Assembly (NCBI GenBank): GCA_003159055.1
Contig: PMLH01000512.1
Span: 434 to 8,890, forward strand
DNA length: 8,457 bases
Origin: Myxococcales bacterium
Lineage (GTDB): Bacteria > Myxococcota > Polyangia > Fen-1088
Direction of reading: 5' to 3'
In this document: one piece after another, positions 1-6,784 of the stretch
How the letters are laid out: each line of letters begins with the position of its first letter
Numbering within the stretch: the first letter of the stretch is position 1
Notes under the pieces: generated by a model
What the model was told of the DNA's origin: nothing
Databases searched by the model: none
Seen by the model: only the letters and a program-made list of their open reading frames with translations
Translations under genes and position numbers: made by a program

Positions 1-777
1 CCACGGGAAGCCCGCCGCCTTGGCCGCGGTGATCGCGGCGGTGGTCCCGTCCACGTTGGGCGTCGTGTTGCTCTGGCCCGGAGCACAGTTTGGTTCACCA
101 TCCGTGGCCAACAGAATGTACTTGCTGTTCTGATCCTTGACCGTCTTGAGATAGGCCGTGGCTGCCTCGATAGCCTGGGCAGTCGGTGTATTTCCGCCGG
201 GAGAGGCCGCTGCAATCGCGGCCTTGATGGCGGCGACCGAATTGGCGGCGCCGACAGCAACCTCGACACCGTCGCTGAGCTCGCACGCCTGTCCAGAGGT
301 CGTAAACAGCTTGAGCCCCCAGGTGATGGAGCTGGCCGTGCTGTCGAGGGTGGCGCTGACTGCAGAGGTCAGAGCAGGCCATCGGGCGGTGCAGGTTGTT
401 GTTGTGCCGCCTCCCCGTTTTCCGCCTCCGCCTCCGGTTTGGCAGTTTGAGTCCGTGGCTGTGCTATAGTCCATCGACCCGGACCGGTCGAGGACGAGAA
501 GCACGTCGGCGGGTTCGCGCGATGCAGGATTGGTGCTCGAACCGCAGTTAGCGTCTCCCGTAGGAGCGACCCCGCTTGCTCCCGCCGAACCCCCTTGGCC
601 TTGGCCAGGCGATCGTGCGTCCAGGTCAATCGTAACCACCCCAGCAGTCCCTCCTGGGCTGCCGTTTCCGTTTCCACCCCCGCCGATGGACTCGGGCGAA
701 CCGCAGCCCGAGAGCGACGCTGCAATGAGCAAAATGGCTGACGCTTCACCGACTATCATTTGAGGATGTTTCTTCAT
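1..777 (-). CDS. VWA-domain lipoprotein (partial, C-terminus beyond left edge)
   Basis: Open frame of 259 codons read leftward from an ATG at 775-777 without a stop, so the gene continues outside the window. Residues 1-25 form a lipoprotein signal: Lys2-Lys3, a hydrophobic stretch, then lipobox L-S-G-C with Cys25 as the lipidated residue. Residues 26-75 are a Gly/Ser/Pro-rich linker. The VWA domain starts near residue 89 and shows the full metal-ion-dependent adhesion site: DxSxS as DRSGSM (97-102), the Thr of NTPT (196-199) and the Asp of ATDGEPN (224-230). Such domains bind ligands through a divalent cation; the partner here is unknown. An unusual Gly/Thr-rich loop with Cys112 and Cys129 sits just after the first motif. 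GGAGG lies 12 nt upstream of the start, rather far; Met7 is an alternative start. The VWA assignment is firm, the biological role is not. Confidence 0.9.
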   Translation of the reverse strand, partial: MKKHPQMIVGEASAILLIAASLSGCGSPESIGGGGNGNGSPGGTAGVVTIDLDARSPGQGQGGSAGASGVAPTGDANCGSSTNPASREPADVLLVLDRSGSMDYSTATDSNCQTGGGGGKRGGGTTTTCTARWPALTSAVSATLDSTASSITWGLKLFTTSGQACELSDGVEVAVGAANSVAAIKAAIAAASPGGNTPTAQAIEAATAYLKTVKDQNSKYILLATDGEPNCAPGQSNTTPNVDGTTAAITAAKAAGFPW

Positions 778-1007
778 GACGTGTCCCAGCCTCCAAAAAA
801 TGCCGCTTCGTGCCGCCTGCCAGGCACAACCAGCGTCTATCCATTATGAGCTAATTTTTCATAACCCGCGCAGCAAACGTCCTCTCCGAGAGAGAGCTAC
901 TACTTGAGTGGGCTAGACCCCCACAAAAGTTAGCAGCTGATTCTTGTTGGCTGACGGATACCTACCCTTCGCCAAGTCGTCATGCGCGCCGCGGTGAGCC
1001 CGAGGCC
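778..1007. other. Intergenic region between symporter and VWA lipoprotein genes
   Basis: 230 bp with no credible coding frame. It must contain either the promoter of the VWA lipoprotein gene or read-through from the symporter gene, both on the minus strand. Around 841-865 the base composition is clearly more AT-rich than the surroundings and holds an inverted repeat, listed separately. A 5-bp hairpin (arms 908-912 and 920-924) is present but has no U-run after it on either strand that would make a convincing intrinsic terminator. No terminator was seen after the symporter stop. Confidence 0.6.
844..864 (-). promoter_or_regulatory. AT-rich inverted repeat, candidate promoter/operator of the VWA lipoprotein gene
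   Basis: TTATGA (844-849) and TCATAA (859-864) are perfect inverted arms separated by 9 AT-rich bases, inside otherwise GC-rich DNA and 67-87 nt upstream of the lipoprotein start. On the minus strand it contains a CATAAT hexamer (843-848) that could serve as a -10 element, but no good -35 was found at the matching distance. Operator or promoter function is an inference from position and composition only. Confidence 0.3.
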
Positions 1008-2693
1008 CTACCGCCTTGGCAACGCGACCTGCAACACCCCAGAAAACAACACCACGCCAACGCAACCGATGACGTTGTACCAAAGGAAGCTCACGTTCGT
1101 GCCCAGGAATATGCCGATGACCATGGTCTCGGCGGCGATGGCTGCAAGAAAGACCGCGGTCCCGCGGACCCTGTGCGCGGAGAACGCCACCAGGAAGATC
1201 CCGAGAACGGTTCCATAGAACAGCGACCCGAGAATGTTCACCGCCTGGATTAGGTTGTCGAGAAGCGAGGCGAAGGTCGCGAACAAGACCGCAATCACAC
1301 CCCAACCCGCGGTGAAGAATCGCGCGGCGCGGACGTAGTGAGCGTCGGTCTCGTTCTCGCGTAGGCTGCGCCGGTAGAAGTCGACCACCGTGGTCGACGC
1401 CAGAGCCGATAGCTCGCCGGCCACGGCCGACATGGCGGCGCAGAAAATGACCGCGAGCAAGAGGCCGACCACCCCGCGCGGCAGGTTACGCATGACGAAC
1501 GACAGAAAGACGTAATCGGCATCCTTGGTGTTGGCGTCGGGTAGGGCTTGGGCGATGGTTTGCCTGGCTTGCTCGCGCAGCGTCGCCGACGCGCGATTCG
1601 CGGAGCGCACGCGCTGTTCGGCGGTCGCGATCGCCGCACCGTTGTGCTGAAGCAGGGCGTGTTCTAGCTGCCAGATTTCGGTGCGGCCATGTTCGAAGGC
1701 GGCGGCGTGTGCTCGTTCCAGGGTGTCGAGCTCGGCGGCATACGGGGTTTGCTTTGCGCGCGCAAGCTCGGATTGATTGAAGAAGATCGGCGGCGCGTTG
1801 AATTGGTAGTAGACGAAGACCATCACGCCCACGAACAGAATCAGGGACTGCATCGGAATTTTGACCAGCCCGTTGAATAGAAGCCCGAGCCGACTCTCGG
1901 CGATGGAGCGGGCGCCCAGGTAGCGCTGCACCTGCGATTGGTCGGTGCCGAAATAGGCCATGGCCAAGAAGAAGCCACCCAGCAGGCCAGACCACAGGGT
2001 GTAGCGGGTGCTGGGATCGACGGAGAGGTCCACCGCGTTGAGCTTGCCCAGGGTCCCCGCGATGTGCAGGGCGTTGCCAAGGGAAACCTCGGGCGGCAGA
2101 CGCATGACGATCACGATGAATGCGACCACCATCCCGCCCAGCATGACCAGCATTTGCTGCTTCTGGGTCTGACTGACGGCACGTGCCCCACCCGCGACCG
2201 TGTACCCAATCACGATGCCGCCGATGCCAAGGCACGTCAGCCGAAGCGGCCACCCGAGCACGGACGACACGATGATGGCGGGCGCGTAGATGGTAATGCC
2301 GGCGGACAGTCCTCGTTGCAACAAGAACAGAAACGCAGTCAATTGTCGGGTCTTGCGATCGAAGCGCGTTTCCAGGAATTCATAGGCGGTGTAGACGTGC
2401 AACTGAAAGTAGCGAGGCAAGAAGACCATCGACAGCACGATCATCGCCAGCGGCAGCCCGAAATAGAATTGGATGAACCGCATGCCGTCTTGATAGGCCT
2501 GTCCGGGTGTGGACAGGAAGGTAATCGCGCTGGCCTGCGTGGCCATCACCGACAGACCGATGGTGTGCCATCGGTCCTGGTTCCCGCCGCGCAGGTAGCG
2601 GGCCATGTCCTGCTTGCCGCGCGCTTTCCATACGCCGTACCCCACGATGGCCACAAGCGCGCCGAGCAGAACCACCCAGTCGAGCAGACTCAC
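1008..2693 (-). CDS. Sodium:solute symporter (SSS / SLC5-like family)
   Basis: Inner-membrane Na+-coupled transporter of the SSS family, substrate unknown. Numbering from the GTG at 2691-2693 (561 aa), hallmarks are the TM1 segment ATQASAITF (51-59), the signature GTDQSQVQRYL (249-259) and the TM8-type segment SALASTTVVDFYRR (429-442), whose Ser433/Thr434 match the Na2 sodium-site Ser/Ser-Thr pair of the family. About a dozen hydrophobic spans are visible. Between QFNAPPIFFN (297-306) and the next span (about 405) lies a ~90-residue Ala/Glu/Arg-rich helical insert. Start choice: GTG at 2693 makes a GTGA overlap with the stop of the preceding small gene and has GGA 7 nt upstream; a TTG at 2705 would give 565 aa but has no visible Shine-Dalgarno. 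Last gene of the deacetylase set. Confidence 0.92.
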   Translation of the reverse strand: MSLLDWVVLLGALVAIVGYGVWKARGKQDMARYLRGGNQDRWHTIGLSVMATQASAITFLSTPGQAYQDGMRFIQFYFGLPLAMIVLSMVFLPRYFQLHVYTAYEFLETRFDRKTRQLTAFLFLLQRGLSAGITIYAPAIIVSSVLGWPLRLTCLGIGGIVIGYTVAGGARAVSQTQKQQMLVMLGGMVVAFIVIVMRLPPEVSLGNALHIAGTLGKLNAVDLSVDPSTRYTLWSGLLGGFFLAMAYFGTDQSQVQRYLGARSIAESRLGLLFNGLVKIPMQSLILFVGVMVFVYYQFNAPPIFFNQSELARAKQTPYAAELDTLERAHAAAFEHGRTEIWQLEHALLQHNGAAIATAEQRVRSANRASATLREQARQTIAQALPDANTKDADYVFLSFVMRNLPRGVVGLLLAVIFCAAMSAVAGELSALASTTVVDFYRRSLRENETDAHYVRAARFFTAGWGVIAVLFATFASLLDNLIQAVNILGSLFYGTVLGIFLVAFSAHRVRGTAVFLAAIAAETMVIGIFLGTNVSFLWYNVIGCVGVVLFSGVLQVALPRR

Positions 2694-2854
2694 CGATAGA
2701 TCCAAGTGATGGTCGCGAACGCCGCGATTTCCGCGGCGAGCGAGAGAGCGATGACGAGGTAGATCGCAGTCCAGCTCAAAAACGGGGCCGCCTCGCCGGC
2801 CCGAGGTGCGGCCGCCGCTGGCGACGGGGCGACCGGGTGAGGTTCATCGGGCAT
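2690..2854 (-). CDS. 54-residue single-span membrane protein coupled to the symporter
   Basis: A short frame between the deacetylase and symporter genes, ATG at 2852-2854 and TGA at 2690-2692. The N-terminal ~24 residues are Pro/Ala-rich and mildly acidic (begins MPDEPHPVAPSP). Residues 29-50 form one strong hydrophobic helix with Trp28 at its start, Glu42 in its middle, and a positively charged end (WIYR). AGGGA lies 4 nt upstream of the ATG. It overlaps the deacetylase stop by 11 nt, and its stop overlaps the symporter GTG by 4 nt, so all three are probably translated in a coupled manner. By analogy with the small membrane partners of other SSS transporters (the DUF485 and DUF3311 families) it may be an accessory subunit. 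I do not recognise it as a member of those families, which usually have two spans; function is inferred from context. Confidence 0.75.
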   Translation of the reverse strand: MPDEPHPVAPSPAAAAPRAGEAAPFLSWTAIYLVIALSLAAEIAAFATITWIYR

Positions 2855-5453
2855 CTTGTCCCTGTCCCGCCGCCAGAAGATTCGCGAACAGTCGAAATGC
2901 GCCGGGAACGCCCGCAGGCAACTGGCGAAAAAAGGCGAGGCCGGTGTAGATGAAGACGCCCTTGCCGTGCCGTGCCCACAGAACTCCGCCGGCCTGCTGG
3001 GGCTCGCCGGGATCGTTCATGCCGAGCACGGCCTGGTAGCGCGGATCCCAGGTCGACGCAAAGTAGAGCCCACGCTCCTGGATCCAGCCCGCGAAATCGC
3101 GCTCGGTGATTCGGTTGGGCGTGTGGAGGACAGGGTGGTCGGGCAAAAGGAAAGCGACTGCAGCGGTTTCGTCGGTCACTCGCTCGCGACCCACCTCGAA
3201 GGGAAATGGGCCAATGGGGGTTGTCAGTGGGGCAAGCCGGTTGTTCGTGTTGTACTGAGCGACCAGCGTGCCACCAGACTGCACGTAGGTCATCAGCGCC
3301 GGCTGGGCCACGCGCAGCTTGTCGTTGGTGTTGTATGCGCGCACGCCGATCACGATGGCATCGAACCGGGCGAGCATGGAGCTGCCAGGGGTCAGGTTGG
3401 CGAGCATCTCATCGCTGATCGGGATGACGTCGTAGCCTACCTGGCGAAGCGCGGCCGGGACTTCGTCGCCGGGGCCCTGAATATAGCCAATCTTGCTTCC
3501 CTGTCGCTCGACCGCGAATGAAACCAGGCGCACGTCCGAAGGATAGAGCACGGTCTCGATCGGGATGTGGGCATGCTCGATGCGGATCGCTCCCTGGGAA
3601 AGGTGAAGGGCGCCGACGTCAGCCACGGCGCGCAAGGTGCCCGTTGTCGAGCCTTGCTGGCCGACCACCGTCGGGGGCGGCTGGATGCGAAAGGCGAGCT
3701 CGGCTTGCGCGCCCCGGTCCGGAAGTGTGAACGGCGCGGAAGCTGGCGTCGCAGACCAACCGGTCGGAACCTCCAGGCGCAAGGTGCCCGACACCGCGGC
3801 TGTCCCGGCGGCAAGCCGCACGCTCAAGCTGCGCGCCCCGCCGTGCGGGAACATCAGAACCGCGGTCGTCGGCCGTACCGAAACCAGGGGCGAGACTTCG
3901 AGCGGGCGGTAGCGTTCGCCTGCCACGGGATCGGTCCATTTGAAGGTGATGGGCCGACGGGCAATCACAGTGCGGCCTTCGATTTCGAACACGAAGTCGA
4001 CGCAAATCGACGGCTCGGCCTCGGGAAGGCCAATCAGCGAGGGATCCTGTACGCGAAAAATACCCGGCTCGGGTGGCGACGCCAGCCAATAGGGCGTGGT
4101 GAGCGGCAGATCGGGAGGAACACGCAAGGTTCGCTTCACCTCGACGGTACCCAAGGCTTTGGCCACGCGAACGTCTGCGCCCTCCGGTTGGTCGACGACA
4201 ACGCCGCCGGAGAAGCGCAGCTCGCGCAGAGTGATTTTCGCGGGCGATCGGTTGATCGCGCTCGCCGTCACCTCAATGGAGGTGCCGGGCACGACGCGAA
4301 AATCAGCCGAGGTCGCTTCGCTGAAAAGTCCCGCGCAGGCGAGGATCAGATCGCGGACTTCCGCTTTCTTCTTCGCACGCCAACCCGCGTCGGCGATGCC
4401 GTCCAACGCCTGGTCGATTTGCAGCAAGATGGGTATCACTTTGTACGGGGCGGCCGGAACGAACTCGCGTTGCGCTCGCTCGAGCAAGCGCTTGAGTGCA
4501 GTCGTCCCTTTGAAACGCGTCCAGGAGAAGTCGAGTCCGGCCAGCACGGCGTCGGCAGCCGGCGACTCCGACTTGGTCTCGGCGAGAAGCTTGAAATACT
4601 CGACGATGGGGCCGCGCGAGCGCGCCACGCCGAAGCCCTGGCTCTTGTGCATGCTGCGACTGTCCGCCGCCAGCTCGCCGCAGGAAATGCCGAGCAGCGG
4701 AAGGTAGGCGTTCACGTCCATCTTGATGAAGTCCGACAGATCGTCGTCGGGCTTGAGGCTCCAGGAGGAACGGTTCCAGAAGATCCTGCGCGCTTGCCAG
4801 GGTCGCACCTCATCGCTCAGCTGCTCGGGATGAAACGTCGCATCTGCCGCCGCATGGAAGGCCTCGACCGCGAGCTCTGCCGAGGCGGTGTGGTGCCCGT
4901 GCGTGTCGGACGGCTCGGGCGAAAATCGGGTAACGATCACATCCGGACGAAACCGGCGAATGACCCAAACGATGTCGGCGAGGACGGCGTCCTTGCCCCA
5001 CACGCCCAGGGTTTCCTCCGCATTCTTCGAGTAGCCGAAGTCACGCGCCCGGGTAAAGAACTGTTCGGCCCCGTCCACCCTGCGCGCCGCGAGCAGTTCC
5101 TGCGTTCGGAGCACGCCAAGGTCGCTGCCCTGCTCGGGGCCGATCAGGTTCTGTCCGCCGTCCCCGCGCGTGAGCGAGAGGTAGGCCGCGCGCAGGAGCA
5201 GCTGCTTCGAGAAATAGGCGAGCAAGTTCGTGTTCTCGTCATCGGGATGCGCCGCAACGTAAAGGACGCTGCCCACCGTCCCGAGCCTGCGCAAGGCAAC
5301 CTGAATTTCAGCCGTGCTTGGCTGTGGCGGCGGAGCGCTTGCGTTCGCGTTGCTTGGTATCAGCAGGGTGACCATCGGTACAATCAGGATGAGGCTCGCT
5401 GGGCGCGAGGCTAGTTTCCCGAGTATACCGAACGCCGAAAGTGGGCTACGCAT
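2844..5453 (-). CDS. Secreted PIG-L/LmbE-family deacetylase with C-terminal ThuA-like region
   Basis: 869 aa. An N-terminal signal peptide (hydrophobic 21-33, likely cleavage after the Ala/Asn run near 36-40) points to the periplasm or outside. Residues 60-290 are a PIG-L/LmbE zinc deacetylase domain: AHPDDEN (68-74) supplies His69 and Asp72 as zinc ligands and Asp71 as general base, and THGHH (184-188) supplies His185 and His188, matching the HxxH of MshB-type enzymes. Family members remove N-acetyl groups from GlcNAc-type sugars and conjugates; the substrate here is unknown. Residues ~380-510 and ~515-630 look like beta-sandwich domains, the second resembling NEW3. Residues ~653-865 resemble a class I glutamine amidotransferase-like (ThuA-like) fold with no evident catalytic Cys. 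AGGA sits 8 nt before the ATG. First gene of a set with the small membrane protein and the symporter. Confidence 0.92.
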   Translation of the reverse strand: MRSPLSAFGILGKLASRPASLILIVPMVTLLIPSNANASAPPPQPSTAEIQVALRRLGTVGSVLYVAAHPDDENTNLLAYFSKQLLLRAAYLSLTRGDGGQNLIGPEQGSDLGVLRTQELLAARRVDGAEQFFTRARDFGYSKNAEETLGVWGKDAVLADIVWVIRRFRPDVIVTRFSPEPSDTHGHHTASAELAVEAFHAAADATFHPEQLSDEVRPWQARRIFWNRSSWSLKPDDDLSDFIKMDVNAYLPLLGISCGELAADSRSMHKSQGFGVARSRGPIVEYFKLLAETKSESPAADAVLAGLDFSWTRFKGTTALKRLLERAQREFVPAAPYKVIPILLQIDQALDGIADAGWRAKKKAEVRDLILACAGLFSEATSADFRVVPGTSIEVTASAINRSPAKITLRELRFSGGVVVDQPEGADVRVAKALGTVEVKRTLRVPPDLPLTTPYWLASPPEPGIFRVQDPSLIGLPEAEPSICVDFVFEIEGRTVIARRPITFKWTDPVAGERYRPLEVSPLVSVRPTTAVLMFPHGGARSLSVRLAAGTAAVSGTLRLEVPTGWSATPASAPFTLPDRGAQAELAFRIQPPPTVVGQQGSTTGTLRAVADVGALHLSQGAIRIEHAHIPIETVLYPSDVRLVSFAVERQGSKIGYIQGPGDEVPAALRQVGYDVIPISDEMLANLTPGSSMLARFDAIVIGVRAYNTNDKLRVAQPALMTYVQSGGTLVAQYNTNNRLAPLTTPIGPFPFEVGRERVTDETAAVAFLLPDHPVLHTPNRITERDFAGWIQERGLYFASTWDPRYQAVLGMNDPGEPQQAGGVLWARHGKGVFIYTGLAFFRQLPAGVPGAFRLFANLLAAGQGQDAR

Positions 5454-5608
5454 TGTTCAAGTCCTACCTCGCAAGCGAGCCCGTCGCACTTGCGTTCTTC
5501 GCGCCTCGCTTTCGCGACCGTCCGAGCGAGCAGGTGCCTTGCCATGCCGCAGGGCGCGCGAGGCCTCCGACGCCGCACCAGGCAGACGTTCTCTGGTTGC
5601 GAACCGAG
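5454..5608. other. Intergenic region upstream of the deacetylase gene
   Basis: 155 bp between the stop of the 4-helix-bundle gene and the deacetylase start, both on the minus strand. No coding frame is supportable. A near-perfect palindrome, CTCGC-AA-GCGAG (5468-5479), lies 14 nt upstream of the deacetylase ATG, 2 nt from the AGGA ribosome binding site (5462-5465), and could influence initiation. I found no clear -35/-10 pair and no U-run terminator, so whether the deacetylase set has its own promoter here is open. Confidence 0.5.
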
Positions 5609-6547
5609 CTACCTGGGCTTGGCTGGGCGACCGTAGGTCACACCCGCAATCGGCTCGTTGAAAATGGCTTCGGCGAGCGCATTCAAGGCGTCCCGACAGA
5701 GAACCATCGCCGTGCGCTTCTGGTTTAGCGACAGGGCCAACGACCGGACATTCGTGTTCTCGCGCGACAGCGCCAGGATGCGCGTTTTGATCTCGGTGTA
5801 GTGAGCGAAGCGCGACGCCGCCATCGTCAGATCGGCGTCTCCATCGAGCTTTGCCATCGCCGCGAGGCCGCCGAGATCCTTTCGGACCTCCTCCTCTTCC
5901 TTGCTCATCGAAGCTTCCATCCGATCCATCTTCTCATCGCTTTCTTCCGCAATGTGGGGTGCGAGCAGGGTTTGGATGCGTAGGACCCCCACGCGAGCGC
6001 CAAAGGCCATGAGTATCACTTGCTTGGCATCAGGGGTGTCGGTGCGCTTCGATATGACACGGGAGAGGGCGGCATCGATTTCCGCCAGAGTGCCCGCGGC
6101 ATCGCCGAATAGCAGGCTGTACGCTTTGAGGTTGGTGTTTTTCACGGCGAGGCCAAGCACTTCTTCGTCGATGCGCTGGAGCTTGGCAAACGCCTCGGAA
6201 AACTGGGCCAGGAGCGCCTGCTCACGCTGATTTCCACCGGCAACGAGCAGCGCGTTGAGCTCTCGGCGTTCCCGCTCGACCTCCGCAGTCGCGGCACGGG
6301 CTTGGTCAGCGAAGGCCTGCGAGTCCTTGTCGGTGATCGCGAGCACCGCGCTTTTCTCTGACTCTGAGGACGAGAAGAGAGCAGTTTGCATTTGCCCGAC
6401 GAGATCCACACGGCTGGCCTTCAATGCGAGCTGCTGAGCTGGGCTTGCATTTTGGCGAAAATGCCATACCACGGCCACGAGAAACACCATGCACACGGTC
6501 CCTGCGATCAGCCACGCGACATATTGGGAGCTAGGTCTATTGCTCAT
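5609..6547 (-). CDS. Membrane-anchored tandem four-helix-bundle sensor-like protein without output domain
   Basis: 312 aa. Residues 10-28 are a single membrane span following a short cytoplasmic start (MSNRPSSQ), so residues ~31-312 should face the periplasm. This region is almost entirely helical, with heptad-like Ala/Leu/Glu patterns, and resembles the 4HB_MCP type of chemoreceptor sensor. An internal duplication is visible: RV...QT.L...ESEK (46-65) against RV...QT.L...ESDEK (185-206), and FAKLQRI...VLGL...NTN (120-139) against FAHYTEI...ILAL...NTN (247-266). There is no second span, HAMP, methyl-accepting, kinase or cyclase domain; the protein ends after AGVTYGRPAKPR. A GGAAGG ribosome site (6553-6558) lies 5 nt before the ATG. 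It precedes the deacetylase set in the same direction, with a 155-bp gap. It may bind a ligand and act on a partner protein; this is inference. Confidence 0.82.
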   Translation of the reverse strand: MSNRPSSQYVAWLIAGTVCMVFLVAVVWHFRQNASPAQQLALKASRVDLVGQMQTALFSSSESEKSAVLAITDKDSQAFADQARAATAEVERERRELNALLVAGGNQREQALLAQFSEAFAKLQRIDEEVLGLAVKNTNLKAYSLLFGDAAGTLAEIDAALSRVISKRTDTPDAKQVILMAFGARVGVLRIQTLLAPHIAEESDEKMDRMEASMSKEEEEVRKDLGGLAAMAKLDGDADLTMAASRFAHYTEIKTRILALSRENTNVRSLALSLNQKRTAMVLCRDALNALAEAIFNEPIAGVTYGRPAKPR

Positions 6548-6706
6548 TTTGGCCTTCCAAGGTCTCCGATCGTCCGCGAAAATGGCGGACCGCCCGACTA
6601 TTGCGCAAACCAGGCGCGAAGGGGTACTGAATTCAGCAGGAAGGCGATCGGCGCCTTGATGCGGCCTGGCCTTGTCAGCGGCGCAGTCGGCCGGCTGTTC
6701 CAGGTA

Positions 6707-6719
6707 GCGTTTTTAACGC
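6707..6719. promoter_or_regulatory. 13-bp palindrome GCGTTTTTAACGC, candidate operator
   Basis: Perfect 5-bp arms (GCGTT, AACGC) around three T residues, located between two divergent genes, 66 nt from the plus-strand start codon and 160 nt from the minus-strand one. Its symmetry and place would suit a dimeric regulator. Only a single copy was seen, so function is speculative. Confidence 0.2.
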
Positions 6720-6749
6720 CCCTTTAATCGCATTGACGAATCTTACGTA

Positions 6750-6767
6750 CAGCCTCGAAAGAGGTTG
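6750..6767 (+). promoter_or_regulatory. Leader hairpin with GAAA tetraloop
   Basis: CAGCCTC (6750-6756), loop GAAA (6757-6760) and GAGGTTG (6761-6767) can form a 7-bp RNA stem (one G-U pair) capped by a GNRA tetraloop, ending 5 nt before the Shine-Dalgarno of the downstream gene. It could protect the mRNA 5' end or affect initiation. It is not a terminator because no U-run follows. Confidence 0.35.
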
Positions 6768-6772
6768 GAACT

Positions 6773-6778
6773 AGGAGG
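6773..6778 (+). promoter_or_regulatory. Consensus ribosome binding site AGGAGG
   Basis: A complete AGGAGG with a 6-nt spacer to the ATG at 6785. It is the strongest Shine-Dalgarno in the window and fixes the start of the 183-residue secreted protein, suggesting efficient translation. Confidence 0.85.
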
Positions 6779-6784
6779 TTTCAT

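Larger units (their letters stand above)
6548..6784. promoter_or_regulatory. Divergent intergenic region
   Basis: 237 bp lying between the start codons of a minus-strand gene (6547) and a plus-strand gene (6785), so promoters for both are expected here. Visible elements are an inverted repeat GTCCGC/GCGGAC (6572-6577 and 6585-6590) in the minus-strand leader, a 13-bp palindrome GCGTT-TTT-AACGC (6707-6719), a TTGACG (6733-6738) that could be a -35 for the plus gene although no matching -10 is present, and a leader hairpin at 6750-6767. No coding frame is credible. Confidence 0.5.

Noticed and set aside
881..900. GAGA-rich stretch CTCTCCGAGAGAGAG as a repeat or regulator site
   Set aside because: Short simple-sequence tract with a 3-nt loop; no second copy in the window.
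908..924. Hairpin GTGGG/CCCAC as a possible terminator of the symporter gene
   Set aside because: The stem is only 5 bp, and on the minus strand the T-run precedes rather than follows it.
1938..2699. A 253-codon plus-strand frame opposite the symporter
   Set aside because: His/Gln/Asp-rich antisense translation without motifs; the symporter signatures on the minus strand are unambiguous.
3567..5414. A 615-codon plus-strand open frame opposite the deacetylase gene
   Set aside because: It is antisense to a gene with clear PIG-L motifs; its translation is Arg/Gly/His-rich with no domain pattern, as expected of a high-GC shadow frame.
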